Assembly (NCBI GenBank): GCA_002917775.1
Contig: KZ627155.1
Span: 48,285 to 112,284 of the forward strand
Direction: 5' to 3'
DNA length: 64,000 nt
From: Glaciozyma antarctica PI12
Lineage: Eukaryota; Basidiomycota; Microbotryomycetes; Kriegeriales; Camptobasidiaceae
A program made the position numbers and the translations under genes. Under the pieces are notes generated by a model. It searched no databases, was not told the origin of the DNA, and worked only from the letters and a program-made list of their open reading frames with translations. Shown piece by piece: positions 46,675 to 57,617 of the stretch. Within the stretch, counting starts at the first letter, position 1, and every line of letters begins with the position of its first letter.

Positions 46675-49488
46675 ATGAACAACTCCCGAGGAGTGTACGA
46701 GCACCGTCCTCTCGGTTCTCACTCATCGCACGCTCCGCCAGGCTCAGGCGGACCACCCCCCATCCCGCCCCCCGCTTCCCTCCTCCTCGCCTCCTCCTCT
46801 TCCTCCGTCAACCAGAACAACAGCAACCTCGGCGGTGGAGGAGGGGGAGGGGGGGGGGACTCGGACCGCACCCGAGTGCAGCGAGGCTGAACGACTTGCT
46901 CGAGTTTGTCAAAGCCGAGTTCGAGCAGGTGTCGGGAGAGAGTGGCTTGCTCAGGGCGCAGAGGGAGGAGTATGAGGCTATGAGTGAGTCCTTCGTGAGG
47001 TTCAGGCTGGAAGAGGCGAGGGAGGAAGCTACGTGGATGCTGCCAGCCAAATGGCGATCTTTCGAGCCAACCCGGCGCGCGCGAATTGGGGGCGCGTATC
47101 AGTTGATGCTGAAGGCAGAGTGGTGCTGGAGGGCTCACGGGGGAGAACTTGGTGGAACTCTCAGCGTTCGGATTGAAAGGAGCAAGACGCGGGCGCAGCA
47201 CGTCGAGAGGGATGTTGTGGGCGCCAGTCGCTCGTTCCTTCTCATCCAGAACGGGCGATGGGATGCGTGGCGGACTTTGGCAGGCCAGAGTGGTGCTGCT
47301 GCTCTTCCACGACGCTCAGCATTTCCCGCGTAACCACCGCACGCGACAACAACCGCCTCACGTCTCAGAGCAACCACAACTGACACCCTCGCGTAGTCAA
47401 CCACCATGCGAACGAGCTCAACGCAATGCGAGCAATGTCGTACGATCTCGAACGGAAACACCTTGAGGAGAAGCGATCGTGCGCTCCCGTCCTCTCCTCC
47501 CCCACTCTCCCCAACTAACGCAACGAAACGCAGACTCCAAGAAGATCTCGCCCGCCTACAAGAAGACAACACGCGTCTCCGCGCTTCCCTCTCTGCCTCC
47601 TCCTCTACGCGCCCCTCTCTCCCCTCCATCTCCAACCCCCGCCCGCTCTCAGCCGGCGGTCCTCCCAGCGTAGGCCACGGTCCTTCGAACCTCTTTGGTG
47701 GGGGAATGTCGTTGCCGGCGAATGGTGAGAGGGCGGGGGAGAGAGAGTACGGCTACGCTGGGAACGGGAGGGAGAGGGAGGAGAAGCGCGGGAGGGAGGA
47801 AGATTACCCCGGCAACAGTGCGGGGCTGAAGGGCAAGGGTTCGTTCTCCGCTGGCTACGGTGAAGGCAGGAGCTGATGGCTACGTACAGGACCCGCGTTT
47901 CCGAAGTCTGGAGGAACGCCAGGCCCGTACACGCCGTCGGCACTCACCTCCCGCCCTCCGTCCACCACTCCGCTGCACCACCCCTCCCCGATCCCACCGA
48001 CTCAGCTCCCGCCCATCGCGACCTCATCAATTCCCGCACGACTCGACGTTGCTTCCCCGGAGCAGAGCAAGGGCGAGCAGTTTGACCCCGAGACGGTGGC
48101 GAAGGATCTCAAGAAGGAGGGGAGCGACTGGATGACCATGTTCAACCCGAACGTCAAGAGAGTGCTGGATGTGGGATTGGTACATACGCTCGTGCATGAT
48201 TCGTGAGTCTTGCCCGCGTTGGGAGGGAGAGCGGGAAACTGATGCGGGCTGGGACAGGGTGGTTTGCTGCGTCGAGTTCTCGCCGGATGGCAAGGTCCTC
48301 GCGACGGGCTGCAACCGGAATACGACGCTGTACGACACCAAGACGGGCGCTAAGATTTCGTGAGTCGTCTTCACGACTTTTTAGCGCGACGAAAGCTGAA
48401 GAGCGACGCAGTGTCCTCTTCGACGAGTCGTCGGGCGTCAAGGCCGACAACTACATTCGCAGCGCATCGTTCAGTCCTGATGGCAAGCTCCTCGCCACTG
48501 GTTCTGAAGACCGCATCGTTCGCGTGCGTCCTCTCCATTCGCAGTCCCTAGAAGATGTCGCTGACCCAGACTTCGCACAGATCTGGAACATCGCCCAGAA
48601 GCGCATCTCGAAGGTCTTCCAAGGCCACAAGTCGGAGATCTACTCGCTCGCCTTCTCCCCCGACGGTCGTCGCCTCGTCTCCGGTTCCGGCGACAAGACA
48701 GCGCGCATGTGGGACATGGAGACGGGCGCCTGCCTTTTCACGCTCACGATCGAGGACATTACGATCGCCGAGAACGGACCCGTCGACGCGGGCGTTACCT
48801 CCGTCGTCATGAGCCCCGACGGGCGGTTCCTAGCCGCCGGATCGCTCGACACGGTCGTGCGGATTTGGGACGCGCAGAATGGGCAGCTGCTGGATAAGCT
48901 CAAGGGGCACAAGGACTCGGTGTACTCGGTTGCGTTCTCGCCCGATGGCAAGTTCCTCGTTAGTGGGAGTTTGGATAAGACGCTCAAGATGTGGGATATG
49001 GCGAGCTTGGAGGCGTGCTTGAAAACTGGGAGCAAGGAGCCCGTCGGCGAGGGAGGAAAGACGTTCTGCATGACGACGCTGCAGGGACACAAGGTGCGTT
49101 TTGTTTCGCTGGAGTGCGCTTTGGGGAGGGGCTGACCCGCTTCGCAGGATTACGTTCTCTCGGTCGACATTTCGCCCGACGGAGCGTGGATCGTCTCGGG
49201 CTCCAAGGATCGTGGCGTGCAGTTCTGGTGAGTCGCCCTTCAATGCGGAGATGTAGCAGCGACTGATGTTCTCGTCGACAGGGATCCGAAAAGCGCCAAA
49301 GCACAGCTCATGCTCCAGGGCCACAAGAACAGCGGTTCGTCGCTCCCCCGTCTCCTCTTTCCCTCCAGCGACTGACAAACGCTCTCACAGTCATCTCCGT
49401 CGCCGTCTCCAACGTCGGAGGGCTCGTCGCGACGGGCAGCGGGGACTGGTCGGCGCGCATCTGGCGGTACGAACGAATAGACGCATAG
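46675..49488 (+). CDS. TUP1: Transcriptional corepressor TUP1 (frame break in poly-G)
   Basis: WD40 corepressor that partners with Cyc8/Ssn6. The N-terminus from ATG 46675 is Gly/Pro/Ser-rich, then the tetramerisation helix: [29 protein letters not shown], then [20 protein letters not shown] and [20 protein letters not shown]. After a Pro-rich linker and [20 protein letters not shown] come seven WD repeats, including [60 protein letters not shown] and [20 protein letters not shown], ending RYERIDA at TAG 49486-49488. The frame shifts by one base at the ten-G run 46849-46858; eleven (or eight) G would restore it. An unusually long intron (46984-47396) splits the coiled coil. Confidence 0.93.
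46849..46858 (+). repeat. Ten-G homopolymer in TUP1
   Basis: Longest G run I noticed. The TUP1 frame upstream and downstream differ by one base across it, so its true length decides whether the gene is intact. Confidence 0.9.
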
Positions 49489-49819
49489 CTAGTGCTTGTT
49501 TCGATCTCCTTTTTGTTCCAGTCGTACCCCACCTTTCTCCTACCCTCCCCTCCTTTCTCTCTATCTTGTAGCTGCTGTTTACGAATGGGAAAGGGGAGGT
49601 GAATTCGACTTGGCCGACCGATCGTTGAGAGACCTGCGAGTTCCCTTGCGGTTTGATATTCCTCCCCCTCCAACTCGCCTCCTCCGCTTTCAAACGGACA
49701 GCAGGAGAGCAAGCCGCACAATCAGCCTCGCACCGGACTTGCGCAACCCTGCCTGAGCGCCAACCCTAGCTGCCCCTCTCCCCAGACTCGACCTCCGACC
49801 TCTCGCCGTCGGCGACACG
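49489..49819. other. Intergenic
   Basis: 3' flank of TUP1 and leader of the next gene. Nothing recognised. Confidence 0.4.
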
Positions 49820-51235
49820 ATGAACGACCGCGTCGCCCGCCCACTCAGCTCCGTTCTCCAAGGCTACCGCGTACCGGACAGCCCACCTCGGCGCGCTGGA
49901 TCGGGGTCTGCAGGAGAGGAGGCGGACGAGGAAGGCGAGGGCTTCGCCAGCTACAGTGACTTCAAGAACCGCTCGAGTGCGCGATACTCGCAAGCCCTCC
50001 TTGCTCCCAGGTTAGCCCCTCCTGCTCTCCTCTGAGTCACCGGCTGACGCTCTCGCAGCGCATCATCGCCGTCTCTCGCTCCGACCTACCCCCCACCTGG
50101 AGGCGATTACGACCGCCGCTGGAGCAGAGCGGGTGACTCGGAGAAGTTTGACGAGGATGCGGACGATCCATTCAGGTCCTACAGCGACTTCAAGCGCGGG
50201 AGCGCGCGGTACTCGCAGACTGGGCTCATCTCCAGGTCCGTCGACGCTCCTCTCGAACGACCCCTGAGCTGACCGCGTTTCGCAGTGAGACGAAGCCGAA
50301 GGATGCGAGTGATTATGCCGAAGACCCGATTTTGAGTGGGCAGGACTGGGCGAGGGGAGAGGGGAAGAGGGAGAGCAGGGTGAAGGCGGAGAAGCGGAAT
50401 GAGATGGTTGCTGTGCAGACGAAGAGGGTTGCGAGGAGCGCTGCAGGGTGGTGGGGGAGGCATTGGAAGGCGGCGCTGATAGGAATTGCGGCGTTCGTTG
50501 TTGCGTGAGTTACTTCCGTTTAAAGGGGAGAGCGGAGCTGACTGGTGCGTGCGATGGACGCAGGCTCGCGATTGTGCTCTACTTTCTGGTCCCTCGCTCG
50601 CCCAAGATCGCCATCAGTAATATCAACACGCTCACGTCGACCGACATGAACCCTACCACCGCTTCTAACCCTGCCGCGTTCTCTTTCGAAGCGAACGTCG
50701 CTCTCCAAGGTACGTTCCTTAGCCTCGTCTTGAGACATTTTCCTGACGCCGTTCTCCTCGATAGTCGACGCCAGCTCAAACTGGATCTCACTCGCCTTCA
50801 GCTCGTTTGCTCTCGAGGTTAAGTTGGCTTCGACGGGCGAGACGATTGCGAAGGGAAGGACGGCTCCTTTCTCGGTTCCCGGAAGACAGCGTACGGACTA
50901 CATTGTGCGTGCCGTTCTTCCCTCCTGCGAGATTTCGCGGCTGATCAAGGTTCTCTCAGGTCCCCATCACCTTCTCAGGCAGTTACGACTCGAACACCGA
51001 CGAGACTTGTTGGTCGTCTCTCTCGCTTCCCTCTCCCCTCGCTGACTCTTGTTCCCCAGTCACCGCTATTCGCGCTGCGTGCGGCTACGTCTACCCAACG
51101 ACCGTACGCCCGACCTTGGATCTCGAGATGACGGCGACGTGGGGCATCAAGGGCAAGCCGGGAGGAGAGAACTCGGCGACGGGGAGGATCGCTGGGCTAA
51201 ACTGCCCGATTCAGTTCTCCTCGTCGGCGGCGTGA
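49820..51235 (+). CDS. Single-pass membrane protein with LEA-2/NDR1-like extracytosolic domain
   Basis: The start is ATG 49820. The N-terminal cytosolic part holds an internal duplication split over two exons: FASYSDFKNRSSARYSQALL and FRSYSDFKRGSARYSQTGLI. One transmembrane segment (ALIGIAAFVVALAIVLYFLV, residues ~190-210) is preceded by basic residues (TKRVARSAAGWWGRHWK), so the N-terminus is likely cytosolic. The C-terminal part (IAISNINTLTSTDM, AFSFEANVALQVDASSNWIS, then LEVKLAST...GETIAKGRT, VPITFSGSYDSNTDET) looks like a beta-sandwich of LEA-2 type found in fungal vacuolar/plasma membrane proteins. It ends CPIQFSSSAA at TGA 51233-51235. Function unknown; family assignment moderate. Confidence 0.7.
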
Positions 51236-51396
51236 TGAGGGTTGATGGACACTGTTATGGACGTTTTTGTACACCCCTCTTAGCAATCGATTCGTGCACC
51301 CCTTGAGAAGGCGATCTGAGCGTGCCTCGTCAGTCGGGAGTCCTAGAGACCTTCCTTCGCTCCCTTCGCTCCCTTCTCTCCTTCGAAGCGCTTTCG

Positions 51397-52440
51397 ATGC
51401 CGCCCAGCAGTTCAGTAAGTTCCACAGTAAGCTCTTATGTTATTGTCCCAGGTCCTCGTTCTGACGCCGTCGAGCAGCGGGCTACAGAGGAGCCTTCCTC
51501 ACGCGACCTCTCAAGTAGCTTCGGACAGCTCCACCTCGACAAGAGCAGCTCTTCCAGCTGCTCAAGTTGCTCGATTAGGTAGGCCTTTCCCCTCTTCAGC
51601 CTCACAGCTGCTAACCACGCCCACCAAACAGCTCTCGCAGTCCCTCGCTTCGCTGGCAGCAGGAGCTCCTCCTCGACCAGCTCCTCTCCGCCTCTACCGC
51701 CCTCTCTGAAGCCTCCGGGGAACTCGAAATCATCAAAGCAGCCTACTTCAGCACCAACAGCTCGCACAAATCTCTCCTCCGCACCTGCGACTCTCTCCGC
51801 TCCGCCGTTCTCGACTCGGCGAGGAGAGCCCAGGACGCTCACTCCCGCGCAACGAGGAAACGGAAGCTCGAGGCCTCGTTCGAGCAAGGAGCAGATTGGT
51901 CAGTGGGAAGACTGTCGAAAGGAGTTTTGAGAGCTGCAAAGGCGGGGCGACTGGAGGAAGCGATGATGGAGAGGGAGTTTGATCCGCGGAGATTGGTGAG
52001 GCCGATTTTGGAGGAGGTCGAGGTGCGAGAGGAGGAGGTGCGGAGGTGGGATGGGGATGAGCTGGAGGGGCACTGGAAGGACGTTGCGGAGGAGCCTTAC
52101 GACGATGCTGGGAGAACGACTTTCCGGTTTGACGGCGCCGCCTTCGCACGACCGCCTCTCGTCCATCGTCTTCCCCCTCATCGGCACTCTTCATCAATCC
52201 CGGCTCGCTCTTCAATCGCATATCGATTCGGCTGTCACGGAGTTGGAGGACGCTGTGCGAGGGACGGCGGAGAAGGTGGAGCAGCATCGGTTGGCGATCG
52301 CAAAGCTGAATGAGAGCGCGGGGGAGCTGCGAGATCTCAGGGACATGGAAAGGCTGCAGGAGGGAGAACGGAAGAAGTGGGAGGACGAGGTGGTCGGGAC
52401 TGTGCTGGAGTTGGCGAAGCTGAGATCTTGCGAGGAATGA
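51397..52440 (+). CDS. Coiled-coil protein, unknown function, with frame break
   Basis: The start is ATG 51397 (MPPSSSVSSTVSSYV...), then a ~61-nt intron (GTAGGC ... AAACAG, around 51581-51631) into SRSPSLRWQQELLLDQLLSA and a long helical stretch (ALSEASGELEIIKAAYFSTN; GADWSVGRLSKGVLRAAKAG; LVRPILEEVEVREEEVRRWD). Between about 52120 and 52165 the convincing frame changes by one base, with no GT-AG intron, to DRLSSIVFPLIGTLHQSRLA and a terminal coiled coil ending VLELAKLRSCEE at TGA 52438-52440. Either a sequencing insertion or a disabled gene. No family recognised. Confidence 0.55.
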
Positions 52441-52924
52441 ACAGCTTGGTCGAACGGCTCTCGAACCTTGGATGCTCAAGTGCGATGCGGAACAGAGCAA
52501 GCTTCGCCAGAATAGCCACGGCCTGCACGGCCTGCACGGCCTGCACGGCCTGCCCGAGCTCTGGGACGGCCAGTCAGCTCCCAGACGGAGAAGGAGAACG
52601 GCGTCGAGCAGGCGCCATTGCCTTCTCAGAGGTAGTTTCGTGCGAGAACTCGAGCGGTATAGAGTCTCTGGCAAGCAGGTCCTAGTTGGGAGCGTCCAAG
52701 GCGTTCGAACGATATGTAGTGGGGAAGTAGGCAAACGAGCGGCGGAGGAGTCCTTCGCGCCGTGATTTGCTGCTCACCTTCGTCCTTTCTTCCCAAACTC
52801 TCTGCGGCAGCAGGTTCCACCTACGGCTCAGCAAGCCAGGGTTACCTCCACCTCCAGGCGCTATCGGTGAGCCAGAGTCCTCCCTCTCCTCGAGCTGCTT
52901 TTCCTGACCTTGCTCGCGCAGACC
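52441..52924. other. Intergenic
   Basis: Holds a small 9-bp tandem repeat (listed separately) and the leader of RRG9. No gene recognised. Confidence 0.4.
52517..52552. repeat. 9-bp tandem repeat (CACGGCCTG x4)
   Basis: Four perfect head-to-tail copies of CACGGCCTG just after the coiled-coil gene. Read as codons it would give a Thr/Ala/Cys (CTA) repeat, but no gene is supported here. Confidence 0.9.
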
Positions 52925-54319
52925 ATGACTGTCAGGCTCGCCCTCTCCCAGCTCCGCCGTGCGCCTTGCCGCTGCTCTACCCTCCCCCGACTTTTCAGCA
53001 CCTCCACCCCGTCCCAGGCATCGCGCGACACCGACAGCTGGCGCTCGGGACGCGATTCGTTCTCTCGACAGGACCGCCCCGTCTCCTTTGACAGGGAGCC
53101 ACCGAAGGAACGGAAGGTCTACCCACGACACGATCGGAAGGACTCCAATCGCCTTACTCAACGCTCCTACGCCGACGACGACGCACCCACCTCCCTCAAC
53201 TCCACCTCCCGCGACCCTCCTCGCCGGTCTTTCTCCCCGTCCTCCTCCCGCGACTCTCCCTCCCGTGACTCCTCCTACAGCCTTCCATCGCGTGATTCCT
53301 CCCGCCGCCCTCCCTCGCGCGACTCCTCCTACCACCCTGCATCCCGCGACCGACCCTCCCGCTCCGCACCTCCCCCTTCTCGCTACCCGCGAACCCCCTT
53401 CTCCTCCCGTCAGCCACGGGATCCAGACGCCCAGGACGACCCTCGCCTCCCTCAGAAATCCCGTCTTCCTCCTCACAACGGTGCTCCTCCCACTCTCGCC
53501 TCCCCTCTCCCCACCTCTCCTGCTTCCGCCCACCGACTAGCCCTCATGACCACCCTCGGCCGCGCGCCGTCGCAAGTAGAGCTTGAGAGCCGATTGAAGG
53601 GCTTTCTCTCGAACGAGCGGAAGAAGGAGCTGATTGCGCTCAAGAAAGCGGAGGAGAAGGTTCGGCTGGACGAGCGCAAGAGGGCGGCGTTGGACGTCGC
53701 ATGGGCTTGGTCTCGCAAGGCCGAGGAGGAAGCGGGCTTGAAGGGATCCGAGGAGGACTCGAGGAAGGATCGCGAGGTGTGGGGAAGGATTACGGAGCGA
53801 CTCGACGAGGGCAAGTGGGCGCCGGTGCGCAAGACCTGGCTCGGAGGACACGGGGACAAGCTCGAGACCGTCGAGCGACCTCCGCTCAACCCTCCTGATT
53901 GGCTCCTCCAGCGCCAGGCGCTCAAGGAGAAGTTCCCTGAGGGGTGGAAGCCGCCGAAGCGACTTTCGAGGGAAGCGATCGTCCTCCTTCGCTTGCTGCA
54001 GAGGTCCGATCCGGTGCAGTTCACGACGCCCGCTCTCGCGGAACGGTTCAAGATCTCTCCCGAGGCCGTGCGGAGGATCCTCAGGACGCAGTTTGAGCTG
54101 CCCGAGGGCGAGGCGGAGAAGAGGGAGGCGAAGAGGAAGGCGGCGCGAGAGGGAACGCCTTGGGGTGGAGATCGGGCGAGCGAGAGGGGGGAGATGGAGG
54201 GGATGAGAGTGGATGCGAACAGAGCGCGCGTAGAGGAGGAGGCGTGGGTTCGGGAACCGGCGAGCAAGTGGAAGGAGGAGAAGGAAAGGCGCGTCCCAGA
54301 TCAGAGGGAACCTCGTTAA
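52925..54319 (+). CDS. RRG9: Mitochondrial RRG9/neugrin-like protein
   Basis: Intronless 464-codon gene. The start is ATG 52925 (MTVRLALSQLRRAPCRCSTL, then PRLFSTSTP), an Arg/Ser/Leu matrix-targeting signal. A disordered Ser/Arg/Asp region with repeated SRDS units (residues ~95-145) follows. The conserved core is NPPDWLLQRQALKEKFPEGW and KPPKRLSREAIVLLRLLQRS, then TTPALAERFKISPEAVRRIL, a helix-turn-helix-like RRG9/neugrin domain. The tail is Glu/Arg-rich. Yeast Rrg9 is required for respiratory growth and mitochondrial genome maintenance; neugrin acts in mitochondrial rRNA metabolism. The same broad role is inferred. Convergent with HEM14, 43 bp apart. Confidence 0.85.
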   Translation: MTVRLALSQLRRAPCRCSTLPRLFSTSTPSQASRDTDSWRSGRDSFSRQDRPVSFDREPPKERKVYPRHDRKDSNRLTQRSYADDDAPTSLNSTSRDPPRRSFSPSSSRDSPSRDSSYSLPSRDSSRRPPSRDSSYHPASRDRPSRSAPPPSRYPRTPFSSRQPRDPDAQDDPRLPQKSRLPPHNGAPPTLASPLPTSPASAHRLALMTTLGRAPSQVELESRLKGFLSNERKKELIALKKAEEKVRLDERKRAALDVAWAWSRKAEEEAGLKGSEEDSRKDREVWGRITERLDEGKWAPVRKTWLGGHGDKLETVERPPLNPPDWLLQRQALKEKFPEGWKPPKRLSREAIVLLRLLQRSDPVQFTTPALAERFKISPEAVRRILRTQFELPEGEAEKREAKRKAAREGTPWGGDRASERGEMEGMRVDANRARVEEEAWVREPASKWKEEKERRVPDQREPR

Positions 54320-54362
54320 GAAGCAACAGGAGGGGAGCAGGCAGATCGCAACGACGACGAAA

Positions 54363-56224
54363 TCATTCCCACATCTCTACTCCCGTCTTCGTGCTCCCCG
54401 TTCCGCTGTTGACGCTCTCCGCAAAGCTCGTCCCGACCTCCCAAGCTCCCTTGACCGCGCCGTTCACTCCCACTCCTCCCATCCCACCTCCCACGACCGC
54501 AACCCTCTTCTCCGCCCTCAACCGATCTCCAAACTTGCGTAACTCGCGAAAGTACCCGACTGGGACTTGAGGAATGCAGTCGATGTGCGTGTGCGAGAGC
54601 GTGTATTCCGGCGTTGGGAAGTCGAGCGTAGGGAAGTGCAGTCGGAGCGTCTCCATTGCCCAACTGACGAGCGTCTCGTGCGAAGGCAAAGGGTTTGGCA
54701 CGCCGTCGAGCCAGTACGACCCGCCGATCGAGAGCTTCGTGAGCTTTGTGAGCCCTGCTTCGGCGGAACGGTCCATGCCGGGCATCACGTCTGAGTCGAA
54801 GATGGTGCCGAGGACGTGGTGCGGGTTGTGAGAGAGGGGGACGGTGCGAGGAATGAGGTAGCCGAAGCCTGGAGGGAGGAGGGAGGGTGGGGGGAGGGCG
54901 AGGTTGACGACGGAGACGGTTGTGGAAGGGAGGGGAGGGGGAGCGAGAGTTGGTGGGAGGAGAGTGGGTTGGGTGGCGATGAGGTGAGTGGCGTGGAGAG
55001 TCGCGGATGGTGTTCGAAGCTGTAGAATAAGAGGTCAGAGTCTGCACAAGGAGAAACGCAGGAGAAACGCACAACCCAGTGCCCGTCTGCGAAGCTCGCG
55101 CTCTCGATGGTCCCCGCTGCGCCCGTTCGCACCTCAACTCCCTCCTTCTCCAACCAGTTCCTCAACTCGGTCGTGAGCACCTCCAGCCCACCCTTCACTC
55201 CCCAAACGCTCGAACTCTCCATCCTCCCGACCAGCTCCTCTCCTCCAGCCCTCGCACCCACCATCGCCTTGACCACTTCCATCTCCCGCTCATCCTCCTC
55301 CACAATCCTCCTATACTCGCTCTTCGGCGCCCAGCCTCTCCGTCTGCACATTCCTCCAAAGATGACCGCACGAATCACGCTCCCCCACTCCCTCTCCGCC
55401 TCCCACACGCCCGGAAATAGCGCGCGAACGCTCAACCTCCGCGTATCCCCCGCGTAAATCCCATGAATCATCGCACTGATCATATTCTCCGCGAGGGGTT
55501 TCCCAAACCGGCGAGCAAAGAACGCGTCGACTGACTCGTCCCCGCCGTCCGCGAGGTCGTGTTGCGGTGATCGAGGGCGGAACGGCTCCATTAGGATTCC
55601 CGGGAGGGTGGAGCGGAGGAGGGGGACGGTGAGGAGGGAGGAGAGGGCGGAGAGGAGGGAGGAGGGGAGGAGGGTGAGCGAGGTGGGGTAGAGGACGTAG
55701 CGGTTCTTGGCCGAGGGAGAGGATTTAGGGATCGTGAGGAGGGAGGGAGTTAAGCCGATCGCTTGTGCCTGGATCAAGGTGTTGGCTGTGTAGAAGGGAG
55801 GGAGGGAAGGACGTACCATTTCGATGGTGAGCCAGCCTTGCAGCCCTACAGGCCTGATACTCCGAGGACCCGTCTCAAACACCAGAGATCCCTTCGCAGC
55901 GTGCTCCTCTCTCAGCGGCACCTCGATACTCCTACACCATCCTCCCGTCCGCTCCTGCTTCTCCAGCAAAACGACTTTGGTCGCCTTCCTCGCTTCGGGC
56001 GTGAGAGCTCGCAGGAAGTAGAACGCCGATGACAAGCCCGAGAGACCGCCGCCGATGATGGCGAGCGTGTTCTTGGGACCTGCGAGCGGGATGCAGCGGG
56101 TGGGGGAGGAGGTGAAGCTGCGAAAGGAGGGGCGCACGGCGTGGCGCGTGAGTTGGCGGGGGAGAGGGCGGCGGGAGGAGAGGGAAGGACGGGGAAGGTG
56201 GGAGGGTAGCTGGCGGTGGAGCAT
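54363..56224 (-). CDS. HEM14: Protoporphyrinogen oxidase
   Basis: Penultimate heme-synthesis enzyme at the mitochondrial inner membrane: FAD-dependent oxidation of protoporphyrinogen IX. The start is ATG 56222-56224 with a basic Ser/Arg presequence (PRPSLSSRRPLPRQLTRHAV). The FAD motif NTLAIIGGGLSGLSSAFYFL is followed by VVLLEKQERTGGWCRSIEVP, FETGPRSIRPVGLQGWLTIE, FARRFGKPLAENMISAMIHG and IYAGDTRRLSVRALFP, all PPO hallmarks. The C-terminal part has FGYLIPRTVPLSHNPHHVLG, KLSIGGSYWLDG and the second dinucleotide segment VAVVGGGMGGVGVNGAVKGA. The stop is TGA 54363-54365. Two introns of about 55-60 nt (near 55790 and 55050). Confidence 0.93.
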
Positions 56225-56551
56225 CGCGCTTTGAGAGGCGGCTGCTAGGAATTGGGTGTGTAGGTCAGTATGACGTGCGGTCCTGTGTCGGTGGAGAGCC
56301 TACGTCGAATGCGGGAGCTGCTGTAGCTGCTGAGAGCTGGTCTCCGATGCTGAAAGAGGAGCGCCGATGGTCGGCGGTGTAGGAGACCGATTAGTGGAGA
56401 GCCGTACCAGCAACTGACGGAGAACGAAGAAGAGCGCGCGGTGAGCCTGACGACAAAGGAGGAAAGGGGAGGAGGGAGAGGAGCGTCGCCCTTGAGCTCA
56501 CGTACTCACGTCGCGACAGGGTTGCTTCTATCCACCTCTCACCCTGGCCTC

Positions 56552-57617
56552 ATGCCAACCTCTCCACGCTCCAGGAACTCTTCAGGCGCCCAGCACTCGC
56601 CGCCGTCTCAGCCCTCCTCGCTCTCCCCCTCTCGCCGACCCCGCCGCCCCTCCTCCTCCTCCGACCTCCGCCGCCCAGTCCCAGCGCGCGCATGGCAGGA
56701 GCCGAAGCTCGAGGAGCTTATGCGAGCTGAGGAGGAGCGGCAAGGGCTTGGTGGAGGTGCTGTGGAACGACGGAGGTGGAGTGATCATCCGCCTGCGAGC
56801 GCTGAGCTCCATCCACCCCTGTATGGTCGCCCTGGGCCCACGCCGAGTCCAGACGCATTCGCGTACGTCCTTCCTCATTGTAGCGTGGATCAAGCTAACG
56901 AGGAACCTGCAGCGCGCTCCTCCAGCCCCTCCTCTCCCTCTCCCGACCTTCCTCCCGGCCCCCCTCTCCCGGCCTCTCCACCTCCTCTTCACAGGCACCG
57001 TCCTCCATCCCCGTCGCCCGTTCCTCATCCTCCCTTCCTGCTCAATTCCCGCCTCGGACGCCTTCAGATCCAGGACCGACGGTGGAGAGCCAGGGATTCG
57101 TGCTGTACCTCTCGTCTCTCGTCGCGTGGATCGCGTTCCTCGTCTGGGGATTATGTCCAGACGAAGTACTCGAGTGGATGGGAGTGTCGTGGTATCCTTC
57201 CAGGTGTGTTTCGTTCTCTTTCTGGTGGGAGGAGGGAGCTGATTCGCGCATGCACAGGGAATGGGCGCTACTCTTTCCAGCGTGGACGATCATGCTCGCT
57301 GCCTTCGTGTACTTCTCCTATATCGCTCTAAACATCTTTATAACCCCCTCCCTCGACTCCCTCCACACTCTCACCGGTCCGTCTCCCTCTCCCTAATCGA
57401 CGCGCGAGCTAACGACCCCTTAGATACCCAGGCGTACATCCTCGAACCAAGCAACGGAGCCGTCCCACATCCACTCCTTGTCAATTCCGTGATGCTCCCA
57501 CACGATTCGGTACCGCCGTTACACGACCTACCGATTGGGCTCGTGAATCGCGTCGTTTTGGGGGATTTTAGGAGGGAGGTGCGGTGGGGTACTGGGAGGG
57601 AGAGGGAAGAAGGGTGA
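56552..57617 (+). CDS. GPI19: PIG-P/GPI19-like subunit of GPI-GlcNAc transferase
   Basis: The C-terminal half is a PIG-P domain: ESQGFVLYLSSLVAWIAFLV, WGLCPDEVLEWMGVSWYPSR, then EWALLFPAWTIMLAAFVYFS, with NIFITPSLDSLHTLT and a conserved tail PPLHDLPIGLVNRVVLG. These are the two transmembrane hairpin helices of the ER complex that starts GPI-anchor synthesis. The N-terminus from ATG 56552 is a long Ser/Pro/Arg-rich cytosolic extension not found in small animal PIG-P. The junction between the first exon (ending near 56863) and the frame leading into the PIG-P domain could not be placed cleanly; a short exon or another frame anomaly may lie between 56863 and 57060. The stop is TGA 57615-57617. 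Confidence 0.83.
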
